Shown here piece by piece: positions 45,682 through 62,458 of a DNA stretch of 64,000 nucleotides. Numbering within the stretch: the stretch's first letter is position 1; every line of letters starts with the position of its first letter. The translations under genes and the position numbers were made by a program. The notes below the pieces were generated by a model, which worked only from the letters and a program-made list of their open reading frames with translations, made no database searches and was not told where the DNA came from. The DNA is from Trichosphaerium sp. ATCC 40318 (lineage: Eukaryota; Discosea; Flabellinia; Trichosidae): positions 1-64,000 of the forward strand of contig JALMLS010000453.1 of the NCBI GenBank assembly GCA_038496445.1, read 5' to 3'.

Positions 45682-47556
45682 TTAACATTGCTTATTTATT
45701 TCATAAGTAATACTATCAGCAATATAACTACTAAGATTTTCAATATCCCCTTGGTCTGTATGAGCACTAAGATATGTCCTACCACTCCATTTTGCTAGAT
45801 TAGAATAATGTAAATTACTAGCTGTATCCGAATCAAGCAATTCAATGATAACGCCATTATCAGGCTGAAATAGTGTATGTGTCAAACCAGCACCATGAGG
45901 ACCTTTACAAGAATATTATGAGTGATGATACGGTTATGTTTAAAGATGTTTTGTAAAGCACTTACCAATCAAGATTGTGGTAGTTGAAGCAAGTTTTAAT
46001 TGTTTTTCCCATGATAAACTTGCAAAGTCCACCAAGGTCATTGTAAATTTAACTTTAGAATCATCAGACACGTGCTTTAGCACTGTGTCGAATAAAACTT
46101 GTTCTTCATCGAATACCCTACCTAATAACCTTAAGAAACGTTGATTGTTGTTGAGACTCGGGCAATGCTATGAGAACGATTTTGATTCAAAAGTAAATAT
46201 TGATTTTGTGCCTGTATTTTTCCTTGACACCCAAACAATGTTGCATTGTTTTGACGTTGGTGTGAGTTTGTAGTGATCTCTCATAAAACTAATGAATCCT
46301 CTGATTATTGAAGAGTCTTTACACAATGTAGGTACTCCTACACCTTTGTAGCTAAGTAAAGGAGTAAAAATACTACAAGCGCTAAATTATTGCAACCTCA
46401 ATAGCGAAACACCTCCATGCGAGTTGTGAACTACGTGATTGAAGCACGTGCCAGAAGGGAAAGGACTATCTTTTAGATATCGTATTGGTTTCCCTGAGAA
46501 TGCATTCCATACACTATCATATGGGCCAATACCAAAACTACCGAAGAAAAACAAAGTCAGTTTGAAATTTTAAAGAACTAGAAGTGTACTTGTCAACAAT
46601 TACTATATGTGGCTTATTAATAGTATCAAACAGAACTGCATATGATATAAATGTTGTTATAATATCCTCTATTGAGTGAAAAGTATTTCTAGCGTCCCAC
46701 CTGTCTAATAGAAACACCTACAACCAAAACTTAGAAAATTGATTTTCAAGAAAAAAATGGGAAAAACAAATTCGCTTGTACTTAACTGTGTCTTCAATCC
46801 ACGTGGTGCACTTCACATTACTGTTTAGTTTAAACACTGATAACCTATTTTAGAGATACAATTTATTACCTGGAGTACCTTTGTTCGACGTATCGGTACT
46901 TTGACTAGGCGAACAAGAAGCCAAAATATTTACACCTGTACCAGTCTTTCAAAGTTGGTTTGTCGCCACGAAATAACATGCTGTAAGACTACAATACGTA
47001 CCTCACGCGGCTGCAAACTGACGAAATTTGCATCGCATAATGGCATGCCTTGGTCACGGTAGTAGCAGCTCACTTTAGACTCTCCTTGAGCGCAAAGTTG
47101 TTTGACATTGCTAGCCCAGTCTACAATGTATCCAAGGCCTATAATGCAACATTACAACGTGTACAGCTTGTACTTGTTGCCATACCGTAAGCTGTTTCGC
47201 AGTTTTTGGCGTTTTTCGCTTCTTGTTGAATTACAGTTTTGGTATTGTCCAGTATGTAACTCAGTACTTTGTGGGTTTGTTTTTTGAGATCTAAACGCTT
47301 TGGAATCTGAAAAACTTTGCGCGTTTGTAGAGTTGGTAAATTTATAAAGAGCTGTTCAAGAGAGGTGTCAACACGACAGACTATTGATTAAACCGCTTCT
47401 CACCATAAAAACTGTAGAAACACAAACCAACACTATAATAATGCTTCGTTGGCGTAGTAATTGTAATCCACGCGATAACTGAGTGAAACCATTAAAAAAA
47501 ACCCGCCAAACAAATAAAAACACAACTAGCCTGTGAATTTGACCTAATATTCGCAT
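45682..47556 (-). CDS. GT61-family (DUF563) glycosyltransferase
   Basis: Type II membrane topology: MRILGQIHRLVVFLFVWRVF, then a TM segment SIIIVLVCVSTVFM. Luminal exons give LGYIVDWASNVKQLCAQGES, CYYRDQGMPLCDANFVSL, FGIGPYDSVWNAFSGKPIRY, FPSGTCFNHVVHNSHGG, and finally GAGLTHTLFQPDNGVIIELL with NLHYSNLAKWSGRTYLSA (stop at 45682). The last block is the conserved HGAGLTN.LF....VIEL signature of GT61/EOGT proteins. It probably transfers a sugar (GlcNAc or xylose in known relatives) to secretory proteins or glycans in the ER or Golgi. Intron ends in the middle third are approximate. Confidence 0.8.
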
Positions 47557-48222
47557 GGCGCATCGATTGGGATAATTTTAGTAACAAGAGAAGCGTGGAC
47601 TATTTCTTCAAGTGTCAAGTCAAGATATTTTGTAGTCTAGACTGCTGAAAATACTTCAGCTAGACTGTTTATCGGATATGAGTTGTCACCAACCGATTAA
47701 TGCAGTAAAACCAGTGCAATAACGTAATATTACGCTAGAAGGCTAACTGGTGTACTGCAAAAGAACTGCAAATACTTTCTCCGGAGATGGCGCAATACAT
47801 GGTTTTTTCGTTTTGAAAATATTTTAATATTATTGTAATCCTTCGGAGCTGTGATTCCTTTATATTCTACGCATCAGTAAACGATTGGAAGTACTAAGCA
47901 ATCAAAACTTGATTTATTGTCGGCAATATTCGTTTTTACCCGTTTTTAAAAGTACACTTTTGTTATTTCAGACGCTATTTCTACGCATAGTATACAGTAA
48001 TATTACGATAACACTTACATAACATTAATCCATTCTTTACAACATGATGCAACTCAAGCTGTCCATTATACCACCTAGGGTATACAGTTATATTGTAGAA
48101 GTACCATAGGCTTAATATTAGGCGAAAAAAACCAAAATGACCCGAAAGAGACACATTAAAGACAAAATCGGGAAAATTGTATTTTCGCGATTCTTATTTT
48201 AGGTATCTGAAAAAAAAAACAC
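47557..48222. other. Intergenic region
   Basis: AT-rich spacer with two gtatacagt-like motifs (about 47989 and 48079). No coding frame seen. Confidence 0.45.
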
Positions 48223-49244
48223 TTACCATTTCTTGTAGTCACCCTCTATAACACCCTTATCAATAGTACATTGAACATGGAGTTGTGTATTAGGATAATA
48301 CTCGTTATACTGTCCGTCAAGAATACCATCCTTATTGTACTTACAAGTCAACCGTAAAACGCCTGTATCATACCTAAAAAGAGAGAGACATTAACAACAA
48401 AACAGTATACTCGTATTGTTTTTTTTTTTAATGGCGTCATTGCAAGAAAAAAAAAGAACAAACATTTTTTTCGAAAGATTGAAAAAAAATAAGTAGTCAG
48501 GGATTCTATACTTACCACTCTGAGTATGCGTCATATATATCGCCATTCATATACCTACAATGTACATTCAACCTACCATTAGGATGCCATTGTTTATACT
48601 CTCCATGGGGGACGCCATACTCGAATTCTCGCTGAAGAGACAATTTCCCATTAACAAACCATTCTTTATGACGTCCATGAATTTTTCCTTTGACATATGT
48701 ACATGATACAGTAAGAACTCCTCCCTTATCATAGCATTTATAAGGACCTTCCTTTTTACCGTTTTTGAAACTACAATCAATATCAAGTTTACCGTTATCA
48801 TGCCATTGTTTATACGAGCCCTCAACCTTTCCTTTAACATAGAAGCTATGTAAAACAAGTTTACCGTCTTTGTTCCAAATTCTCAAGTCACCTTCTATTT
48901 TACCTTTCGTAAAACTCGTTTTTGTGTACTTTCCATTGCTCCATCTCTTCCAAACACCAGTTTTTTCGAGTTCGTTAGTAAATCGTGTATTCGTCCCGAA
49001 ACCTTTACACAACGTTGGCCATTTAACGAAAACCTCCGCATCTACGCTATATATCATGTCCAAGAGCTCCAAGGGAAGCTCCAAACTAAATATTAATAAG
49101 TTTGTTGGTAGTTTAAAACTTGACGCGTTCGAGTAGCGAAAAACGCTTTTTGCGTGTAGCAAAGCGCGTAAGTGTACAGTCAAGGTGCTGTTTCGACTAT
49201 CTACATTACGACTACCGAAAATGTTTCGTAGCGTTTTCGTGCAT
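48223..49244 (-). CDS. F-box-like protein with YwqK/MORN-like repeats
   Basis: A likely first exon starts at 49244 (MHENATKHF) and splices to RLELPLELLDMIYSVDAE, an F-box-like start, with WPTLCKGF completing it. Repeats of about 22 residues follow (WNKDGKLVLHSFYVKGKVEG, WHDNGKLDIDCSFKNGKKEG, WFVNGKLSLQREFEYGVPHG, WHPNGRLNVHCRYMNGD). An intron inside a TGG codon near 48515 leads to YDTGVLRLTCKYNKDG and a stop at 48223. All repeats are in frame, unlike the paralogue at 1086-2914. YwqK-type repeats form a beta-meander; with the F-box they suggest an SCF substrate adaptor (inferred). No frame break seen. Confidence 0.72.
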
Positions 49245-49629
49245 CACGTGCAACCCCGAACTACTTCACTAGCGCGTTGAATACGCGCCAGTGAAGCATA
49301 ACAGCTTTTTTCTTTAAAAATAAAACGGTTGGTTACGTAAAAGGTGTTTTAAAGCACGTATACTCTCCCAAATAGTGTATAGTATACGTTTTCGAACACC
49401 TTAATACCCAGGGGGACAACCTTACTCCGTCCGACAAAATTGAGTTTTAAAAGACAGTAGAACGTACAGGGAGCTTTTCACAACCGAGGAGTCTGCCAAG
49501 CAGTTCCGTTTTAGCCGTTTACGAGGTGTGTCCATGTAATACGTAATTTTCAAGGGTACTTAATCAGCTCGCCTTAACGTTTTGTCAAGTAAACTTGTAA
49601 CGTTACCTGAAGAGGTATCAAAGTTGTTC
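49245..49629. other. Divergent intergenic region
   Basis: Upstream region shared by the F-box/YwqK gene (-) and the USP gene (+). CACGTG lies at 49245, directly against the putative start of the F-box gene. Confidence 0.45.
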
Positions 49630-53231
<3,602 letters not shown>

Positions 53232-53572
53232 ATTTTCAACTACAATACCGTTGCAATGACACGAGCAAAGCTATCGGCACGTACAAGACACATTGTAATA
53301 TGTACGTAATGACAGCTACACTACGCAAGACACCCACACCATTTTGGGTTTGTACAGTGTCATTACACAAGCGTAGCGCTTGTAACGCTGTGCGTGGCTT
53401 TTTCATGTTGATGCACAAAGGGAGCGTTGCGTGTGAATTCTATTTACAAAAGGCGCTATTTACGTTACTTCTCTTTGTGGGAGTGTAGAAGCACTGCTAG
53501 AGCCGCTCTGTGAAAACTGCCGTTAAGTCGTTTTCACACTCAGTAGACAGTCACAACTTTAACCTCGCGAAC
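53232..53572. other. Intergenic region
   Basis: Between USP and ARPC4. A frame at 53309 begins MTATLRK, like the start of animal ARPC4, but no splice joins it in phase to the ARPC4 body; the ATG at 53573 does. Otherwise nothing seen. Confidence 0.4.
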
Positions 53573-54603
53573 ATGGTACGTTAAATTTGTCAATAATTAA
53601 GCGTGTAGAGCTCGTTTCTACACGTGAGGCTACATCTAGCTTCCTGCAGTAAAATTGGTCGTTTCTAACCTTGACGTAGTCCCAGACACTAAAGCCATAC
53701 CTCACATGTATCCGCGCCACCATTAACGCGGCTATGTGCCTTGAAAATTTTGCATCGCAAGAGGTGGAGAGACACAACAAACCTGAGGTCGAGGCTGGGT
53801 ACAAAGCGTTTTTTAGCACAACAGAAATAATTTAAGCACCAAAACAAGCCTCAACGATTTTTAGTCCCGATCGTAACCAACACAACTAATTTTCGCCAGA
53901 GTAAACAAAGAATTACTTCTCAAACCAGTTGTGATTGCTAGAAACGAAAAAGAAAGAGTTTTGATCGAAGGTACACGATTAGCCTTCTAATGCGCCTGTA
54001 ACAATAATATAGGATCAATCAATTCGCTTCGTATTAGCGTCGCTGTTAAGCAAGCAGATGAATTGGAACAGATTCTAGCCAAAAAATTTATGCGTTTCCT
54101 CGCTCAACGTGCGGATAACTTCGTCATTCTTCGCCGTAAACCAATCTCCGTACGTTTAATAAAACTCACAAACAAAATCCTACAACTTCACGGGTTCGCT
54201 TTCAACCGTTTTGTAACTAATGCTTTACCTTTAAAACACTATAAAAATCAACTTGACGCCCAAGCCATCGCCGCTAAAATTAAAAAAAAAGTACTAATGA
54301 CATTTTGAAGGGTTATGATATTAGCTTCTTGATTACCAACTTCCACACCGAGCTTATGTACAAACACAAATTGGTTGACTTTATCATTCAGTTTTTGGAA
54401 GATGTCGACAAGGTACAGTATAGTGACTGTTGTAGAATGTCACTCAATAGTTAGCGTCACTTGTGACGCTACATTTATTTATTTTAAACTTTGAGCGCTC
54501 CGAATCGCTTACGTTTGCACAGGAGATCGGCTTGATGAAATTGGCCGTAGCATCACGTGCTCGTGCTGTAGCAGAAACCTATTTGAAATCTTTCATCGCA
54601 TAA
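53573..54603 (+). CDS. ARPC4: Arp2/3 complex 20-kDa subunit
   Basis: The first coding exon is the ATG alone (53573-53575). A 110-nt intron follows, then [105 protein letters not shown], and the last exon [20 protein letters not shown] (stop 54601-54603). The match to ARPC4 is nearly colinear over its whole length of about 168 residues. ARPC4 is the central scaffold that, with ARPC2, holds the complex which nucleates branched actin filaments. Introns include 53576-53685, 53799-53899, 53971-about 54012 and 54152-54309. Confidence 0.96.
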
Positions 54604-54889
54604 ACAGCGAGTTATTCCTTTGTACCAGTATTAAATAATACAAACGAATTATTTCCTTGATATTCTCACAAAAAAAAACTTATGCCAATGTGTCAAGTTG
54701 GATTGTAGTTACTTCGGGCTACGCGCTGTTTTTTTTGTGCCCTACAAAACAAAAACACCTGAATGCTTTTATGTCGGTCAAGATTTGTCTTGGATTTTGA
54801 AGCCATTAATTTTTTTCAAAGTGGAACTTTACCCAAAATATTGTTTGTCATAGCCGAAGTTGGGAGATTGATGGTTTAATAATTGAAAC

Positions 54890-57800
54890 ATGTCTACGAG
54901 TGCGTTAGGTTGAAACAAGTTATTTTTGACAATAGTGCTAGCGAAAAGGGTATTCGCGTGGTACAGAGTACAATGTGATGGGTTGGCTTATTATGTAGAT
55001 TTTGAATCAGACATTGCCAAGTCCAAACGCCCAAAAGAGTTTGAAGGTAGTTAGTTTTTGCCAAAAACCGTATTAACGCATAAAGATACGTATGACGCTA
55101 GCGACGAGGAAAATCGAGACTCATTAACACTGGTACACCTTCCATAAACCGTAAAACTGCGCTAACGACTATTACAGTCGTCGTCTGTAAGCAGTATGAG
55201 TGACGAACGCACCGAAAACGACAGTTTTGATACAGAAGCGTTCCTTAACAAAATACGCACTACAGATAACGCGAAAAGGTACTTTCCAATTTAAAATTAT
55301 GCACCACAATTGGTGCCATTCAATATTATTTTTGTTATGGAAACTGCGCTTTCAGAACTCCACGAATTTCTATTAAACCTTACTTGTTATCCTTAGGAAA
55401 GCTCTGGTAATGGAAAAAGTGCCAACACTGACAGAAAGGGATGACTGGTGTAAATCTCTGAGTGAAATAATAAGCCAAGCTATCAAAGAAAGTACGCTTA
55501 CTGCAAAAACACATTGGCACTGTTTTTTTTTGTACACATTTTTAAAAGTGCTATTAGGTGATTCTGAAATTCAGCTCATGTTATTCAAGGCAGCATATGC
55601 TTATGTAGCGAGTACGTTTACAGTCAAATAATGCACGAAAAAAATTCTGCGTTTTTGAGTGTTTTTTCAAAGCACGTGCAGCGCTTTTCTTAAGGCTATT
55701 TTTTTTTTTTGGTTACTCTGATTTTTTGTTTTTAAAGAGAGAACAGAACCTTTGCCTAAGAAGTATGATAGTATCAAATCAGGGCTTATCACTCTTTTAT
55801 CGAAGATAAAGGATTCTTCTATGAGTGGTACAGTTGTATTATGCTTGAAGGTATTAGAACGCGTGGCCAAAGGAAGCAAAGAGGCATGTCAATCTTTTTT
55901 ATCAATTTTTTTTTTTTCACCTGAGTTTTAATTGCTCACGTGGGTTTAGATAGTCGCTATTGCTTTGGATTTTTTTTCTGCTGATTCTCCAAGAACGCGT
56001 CAAGTTGCTTCTGATTTATTTAATCGAATTGGAAAGAGAGATGTACGCACAAAAAAATTACAATGAGATTTTCTTTCTTATACTTGCTTAGAAAAACACA
56101 CCAGATCTTATAAAAAACTTCTACAAGAATATTAATGATAATGATTTATCGAGCTTGAAAAAATTGCTCAGTAGTGATTTTAAATGGCGTGGTGATTGTT
56201 CTATACACTCGAATTTATTAGGATGGACAGAACTAGAGTATGGTGACGTTTTGTGTCAAAAAATATTATACCATGACTTCACTATTGTTATTTCAAGTTC
56301 GTTTTGGCTTTTAACTAAGTTTGTCTTTTTTATTGTAGAAAAACAGTTCAATCGTTTTCCAAAGCAGTGCCAGATATTAAATATACATTACAATGCGACC
56401 CAGAGTTTTCAGGTAAGCGATTTTAAAGCAACGAAATTTCAACCTTACAAATAAATCACGTGATAATAAGGATTTTTTTTATTTACTTTTCTATTCAAGG
56501 GAGCCAAGTCCATGTCTATGGTAGTATCAAAGGAACACCAAGAGAAGCGTTACCAATTGCATTACCTTCAAAACAAACACAACAATTTCTTGCGAAATTT
56601 GTTCACGTTTTTTATGTCTATCAAGATAAAATTGCTTATATGGTTAATATGACTGACACAACAAGCTATTTTTCTTCATCAACAAGTGAAATTACAGCTC
56701 TCACAAAGCATTTTAAAATAGAAGGTATCTTCGCCATTTTATTTGCAGAATTTCGGCTGCTTTTTGTGCAAAAACAAAAGTCATTGGCAGCTTCTTCTTT
56801 TGAGCACAGGCTGTGAGAAAATACCTTTTTCTCACAATTTTTGATTGTTTCTTACTGCAGCACCTCCAAAAACTCTTATGAATGGTTTTATTCTTTCATA
56901 GATGTAGTGTTTTCATTTCTTTTAAAAGTGAAATCTGTTTAGTTTGTTTTTTCGTGTCTCGTGCTTACTTGAATTTAGCTCTTTCAGATCATGTTTTAAA
57001 AGTAAAAGACGAATCTTTAGTTACAGGTAGAGCCATAGAACTAATAATTACAGACTCGAAGAATATAGCATGGGGTATGTTTGTATTTCATTCTAATTTT
57101 GGTTTTAATGTAAAACTTTGTGGTAAAATCCTGTTAACGTGTTTCTTTAGAGCCAAAAGTAGCTATATGCACAGCTGGTAAAGTACAGATTAAGTATGAG
57201 AATGGTTCCGTATGTTATATACACTGCGGAGAATCCAATAAGGATTTGATTATGGCTACACCAAAAGGTTCGTAGTTTATTTCATAAGTTGTTTCATTTG
57301 CTTATAAAATGGTTTAGGTGTAGCTATTGTTACTGATAGAAATGGTGAAGCTGAGTTTGTCTTAAACTTTAACATAGCTCGTGTTAAACATGACTCTATA
57401 CCTTGTAAATTTGTATTCCGTTTTGCATCTGGCGAAGAGTCCATTTTGGAGGTAACAGATGAAATTGTATTTTTTTTTACTTACTTTTTTTCTTCTTCAG
57501 CATGAGGTTGTCTTGTCCAAGGCTAGGTTTGCACCAAGTAAAAAGTACAAATCAGAAGGAGCTTTAAAATTACCTAATGGTAAAGTAAGTAAGACAAAGA
57601 AAGGACCAGTGACAACTAGGGAGTCTTCAACAAAGAAAAAAAAGCGTAATCAAAAACAAGAAAAAAAAGAAAAACCAAAAGTAACCAGAACAAAATCAAA
57701 AGAGTCATTACATACAGGAGGTGAGAGTAAGGTAGCTGACATTCGTATTCGATCACGATCAGAGTCACCAGGAGGTACAGCAATAAGAGGCTCTACAAGT

Positions 57801-59971
57801 GGTAAAAAAAGTAAATTGGCGCCACTCAGTATGGTACGACTCATTTATGACTTTTTCTGGTGTGGTTACACTTCATTCCCGTTTTTTTCTTCCTTCTGTT
57901 TGAATTTATTGAAGGTTATCGCACCTACTGTTGTACAAGAAAAATCCTGCGCACCTTCTTTTTGTTATTGCTGGTTGTATTTTAACTGTTTTCTTCTTTA
58001 TTTAGTTCGTACGTAAAAAGTCGTCTCCCGCTAGACGTGAAATTGACTCACCTCACGATCAGAAACGTGACAAGCGAGTTGCAAATGAAAAGAGACTCAC
58101 GACTGAAAAGAGAGTTGGAAGTCCACCTAGAGCACGTTCACCAGTTGGAACAAAAGAGAGCAATGGAAGTGGTGTACGTTCAAAATCTTTTTAAACAACT
58201 GTTTTGATTAACACGTGTATGTTTAGACAAAGGATTCTATAGCAAAACCTCTACCTTTTGGAAGAAGACCTTCAAAGTTTGCTTCTTATAGTATTGTACA
58301 TGCTGCTAGTTTTGAAGAGCTCCCAGATGATTTTAAGAATGTTGTCAATAAGGCCAAGATACCTGTGTATAAATGCAACAAGCACATGTCTGTTCTGTTA
58401 CATTGTTTAAGGTAAGCTAAACACGCTATTTTGGTTGTTTTTTTTTACAGTTGAATGAAGTTTTGAACGCTCTCGTTGACCTTGAAGTGCTGATTTGTAT
58501 TTTTTAAAGGTTTGATACGAAGGTGTCTTTCAGGCTAAATAAAGATGAACCATCAGATAATTACAGAAAGGATGGGCGTCCGTATGCTTCTGAAGAGATG
58601 GTAGCACAAGCTAGTAAGTTTTAAAGGCCTTATTTTACATAAGTTAACAATTGATACTAGAAGCGGCATTGGTAGAGCCAGAGAAGGAGATTAAAAAATT
58701 GTACAAAGGCATGGTAGAGTGTGGAAAAGGGTATGTTCTTTTACATGTTTTTTTGTTGTTCTAATGTTTCTTGCAGTGGTTTTGGACGTGTCTATGTAGC
58801 TAAGGATTATGCAACAAAAGCGAAGGTTGCTATAAAGAAGCTACCACATGGCATGTCGTCTGAGATGAAGCACAATTTCTATGAAATTGGTACGGTCATT
58901 TTTTTTGCAGTTTATTTGACTGAATTTTTTACTTACGTTTTTATCCCGTAGCTTTCCTGAGCCAGTGCTCGAATAAAAATATTGTAAAATACATAAAAAG
59001 TATGTTGATTCAAGATGAGATATGGATAATAACAGAGTACCTTCAAGGAGGAACATTGGGTAAGACTTTATTTTTCAAAAATAACCAAAACACATTACGT
59101 TTGTAACACTTTTTTAATAGCTGATGCTTTACGGTTGGGTACAAGATTTAGTGATAAACATGTTGCATATATTGCACGTGAAGTATTACGATCATTAAAA
59201 TACTTGCACAACACTAAAGGTTGGGTTCATCGTGATTTGAAAACAAGCAATATTATGTTATCTACATCGGGAATGGTTAAACTCATTGATTTTGGATTAT
59301 GTGCAGATATATCAGATGGCACGTGATTTTTTTTCTTTGTTTTATACATTTAGTTTGAAAGACTAGTATCTTTTGTTAATATTTTAGAACACGTGCTTTT
59401 AAACGACGTGGGATTGAAGAACGATTTTCTCTAAGTTTTTTTTGTTAGGCAAGAAACGAATACAGATGCTTGGTACTCCTTTTTATATGCCTCCTGAGAT
59501 GATTGTAAATGCCCCACATGGATTTCCATCTGATATATGGTCTTTGGGTGTTTGTTTATTATCTATTGTAATTGGTAAGACACCTAATAGCGAATCACGA
59601 TTGAAGGTAAGTATACACTCATTTGTTTCACCAAAACATCTTTTTTTTTTTTTTTCTGTTTGTTTATTGTTGCAAGGCTATGTTTGTTATTGGTACAGCT
59701 GGACTCACCTCGTACATACCAACTACTTTAACATCAGATGCAAAAGATTTTATAAAACAATGTTTAACTTGGGAACAAGACAAGCGTCCAAACGCAGAAG
59801 AGTTGTTGAAGGTACAGCCACGACATGACTTGGTTTTTCTTTCTTCTTCTTCTTTCGCTTACTTGTTGTCAATAGCATGACTATTTAAATCAACCAAAAA
59901 TGGAGCGTGGTATAACAGGTTTATTAAAGAGCATATTTATGACTACAAGCATACAAGAGCTTGGATTGTAG
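54890..59971 (+). CDS. STE20/PAK-like protein kinase with helical and beta-sandwich N-terminal regions
   Basis: Starts in a 19-nt exon (54890-54908, MSTSAL) and continues [48 protein letters not shown] helical region follows ([56 protein letters not shown]) like a short ARM/HEAT array. A beta-rich part ([37 protein letters not shown]) leads to a basic, Ser-rich linker. The kinase domain comes last: [75 protein letters not shown], then EELLKHDYL and a stop at 59969-59971. The catalytic Lys, HRD and DFG are intact. No CRIB motif was found. About 20 exons; one donor (55884) may be GC. Confidence 0.85.
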
Positions 59972-60993
59972 ATTCGGATAACACAAAAAAATGTAATCTA
60001 GCAAAAACAAAAAAAAAGTATTTTTTTTTCTGGCGAGTCAATTTTGTCAAATGGATCTTCTGTAGATAGTTTCAATATTGAGTGTTTGGTGAATGAGCTA
60101 TTCTTGGTACTACGTCAAACTTCAAACTTGAATCATTAACATTGTCAACACACTCAACTAATTAAAACATTGCGAAATGTGGAGCGCAAGTTTTTTATGA
60201 TGAATAAACATAAAGCCCTTCTTCTAGAGCGTATCTTATGTTTTAACAATGATTCCCAATAGTTGTGTAGATAGTTTGGCAATATGACCACACTATAGTA
60301 AGAACACAAAGGATAAAAAAATTCAGCTGAAATATACAAAATTACACTTTGTACGTTAATGGACTGTTAGAGTTGCTGGGTTGATACAACCGTAAAAAGA
60401 ACAAGGAGAGACACGTGATTTCTAAATTATTCACATCAGGTTCCCTGATCGTTAATTAAGATACTTCTTACCATTTATACTTCAAATATTTAGTAGGACA
60501 TAGGTTTTACCGTTCTTTGTATCGACTTGTACTAACATAAACCCAGAATCCTTGTGCCTACTTCGGGGGATTCACAACCTTCTATGTGGTGCCAGATTTT
60601 TTAATGACACACTGTCAAGTGTTTGGGCATTAGTTATGGCTTTTTCAGGCGAAGTTGGTACGTCGTATTAACCAGTAGTATTGCTTTGATTTGACATTTG
60701 TAAACTAGGTGTTGACATTGCTTGCGAGTGCCATATCGGATCTAGCGAATGTACTACCCTTTACCAACAGGAAGTTCTTGTAGGCTGCTAAGATATTAGA
60801 CGAGAAGAATACAGTTAGGATCACGAAATGTAACTGTTGAGTAAAAACAAAAGTAATTTTCAAGGAAGTTGTCATCAAAGATATCAGTATTTTGGGTAAT
60901 CTTTGGGCATTTATTACAGCTCTAGTACATTTGTTGATAAATCAAGGGATAGATGTGTACTACAACTCGTTCATAATATGAGTTTTTGTGTTT
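59972..60993. other. Intergenic region between convergent genes
   Basis: About 1 kb with only short frames and a CACGTG near 60413. No exon chain or RNA-like structure was found. Confidence 0.5.
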
Positions 60994-62301
60994 TCAGAAG
61001 CCTATACTGTCGGCGCCTGTTGCTATGAGGCCTTTCGCTGTTACTAGAGTGTGATAAACATGAATGGTATGGACTCCTGTAAGTGCTGCGATTCCTTCAT
61101 CAGTCACTGAAGTGCGATTCAGATAAATCTCATGAACCCCAGGCAGTGCTTTGAGACCCTCATCAGTAACTGCAGTGTCATTAAGATGAATAGTATGAAC
61201 ACCTGAAAGTGCTGCAATCCCTTCATCAGTTACTGAAGTGTGACTAAGATAAATACTGTGAACTCCAGCTAATGATTTGATCCCTTCATCTGTAACTGAT
61301 GTTAGGGTAAGATTTATAGTATGAACGTTTTCAAGAGCTTTGAGTCCCTCATCTGTGACTTTAGTACTATTGAGGTAAATAGCGTGAGCTCCTGCAAGTG
61401 ACTTGATTCCCTCATCAGTTACAGATGTATGAGCAAGGTAAATAGTATGAACTGCATTCAGTGCCTTAATGCCTTTATCAGTCACTATTGTGTGAGAAAG
61501 ATCAATGGTATGAACTCCTGCCAAACACTTAATACCTTGATCTGTAACTGAAGTGCGAGCAAGACTAATAGTATGTACACCTGTCAGTTCTTTGACACTT
61601 TCATCTGTAACTGAAGTGCATTCTAGATAAATGGTATGAACTCCTGCCAAAGCTTTGATGCCTTTGTCAGTCGCCTCTGTATAACTAAGATGGATTGTGT
61701 GTACTCCAGACAATGCTGTAATGCCTTCATCTGTTACATCTGTGTAATCGAGATGAATGGTATGCACTCCTGCCAACGATTGTATCCCTTCATCTGTAAC
61801 TGAAGCGTCATCAAGGTGAATAGTATGTACTCCTGCCAGTGCTTTGATGCTGTCATCAGATATTGAAGTCTTATTGAGATGAATGTTATAAACTCCAGAA
61901 AGAGCCTTCACAATCTTATCAATACCTTCGACTGTATCAACATAAACATGCGTGTTTTTAAGTACTCCCAGATAGTTGCTGATTGTTTGCGCGGATTCAA
62001 AGTCTGATATGTTAATGCGATTGTATCCAACAACATTATGAATGAGCGATGCGAAATGAGAACAACTTATCGCTGCTGAACACCGACTGGTCTTTATTTG
62101 ATATAAAATAAGAGCTAATATCTCATTTGGTAGGTTTAGGAGGTTTAACGCATCACTAAGAACACGTGTTACAAATATAAGTAATACAAAAAGAACACTC
62201 AAAAAGACTGATAAGGTGAGTTGTACTACTTGGTTAAGAACAATTAACACGGTTTTATTACCGTTGTAAAATGGATTGTACCTCTTCAGAGAGTCACACA
62301 T
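60994..62301 (-). CDS. F-box/LRR protein with 14 GVHTI repeats
   Basis: MCDSLK (62301) splices, probably across about 120 nt (gtacaatcc...gttcttag), to SDALNLLNLPNEILALILYQ, an F-box with SCSHFASLIHNVVGYN. Without the splice the frame is also open and would add a hydrophobic stretch. About fourteen 21-residue LRRs follow, each like GVHTIHLDYTDVTDEGITAL, ending HTLVTAKGLIATGADSIGF at 60994. Repeats are very similar to each other, pointing to recent internal duplication or gene conversion. Cys-containing-type LRRs behind an F-box define FBXL/AMN1-like SCF substrate receptors. Head-to-head with the next gene, 157 bp apart. Confidence 0.8.
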   Translation of the reverse strand: MCDSLKRYNPFYNGNKTVLIVLNQVVQLTLSVFLSVLFVLLIFVTRVLSDALNLLNLPNEILALILYQIKTSRCSAAISCSHFASLIHNVVGYNRINISDFESAQTISNYLGVLKNTHVYVDTVEGIDKIVKALSGVYNIHLNKTSISDDSIKALAGVHTIHLDDASVTDEGIQSLAGVHTIHLDYTDVTDEGITALSGVHTIHLSYTEATDKGIKALAGVHTIYLECTSVTDESVKELTGVHTISLARTSVTDQGIKCLAGVHTIDLSHTIVTDKGIKALNAVHTIYLAHTSVTDEGIKSLAGAHAIYLNSTKVTDEGLKALENVHTINLTLTSVTDEGIKSLAGVHSIYLSHTSVTDEGIAALSGVHTIHLNDTAVTDEGLKALPGVHEIYLNRTSVTDEGIAALTGVHTIHVYHTLVTAKGLIATGADSIGF

Positions 62302-62458
62302 AAGCTAGCAATTCAACAATACGTTTCGAAGTAGCGCTCACAATTGAGCGTTTTTTACCGGGATTGACCCAGACAGCTTATTATGATAAAAACTGGCGGA
62401 AAATGTCAACAAGAAATTGGCTGACTTTTGTTTTCGTACAACAGATTTATTGATTACG
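62302..62458. promoter_or_regulatory. 157-bp divergent spacer between two F-box/LRR genes
   Basis: Separates the start codons of two family members in head-to-head orientation, so a shared bidirectional promoter is likely. No known box recognised. Confidence 0.4.

Noticed and set aside
53309-53488. Start MTATLRK as the N-terminus of ARPC4
   Set aside because: The resemblance to the animal ARPC4 start is striking, but no donor/acceptor pair joins it in phase; the ATG at 53573 plus the 110-nt intron does.
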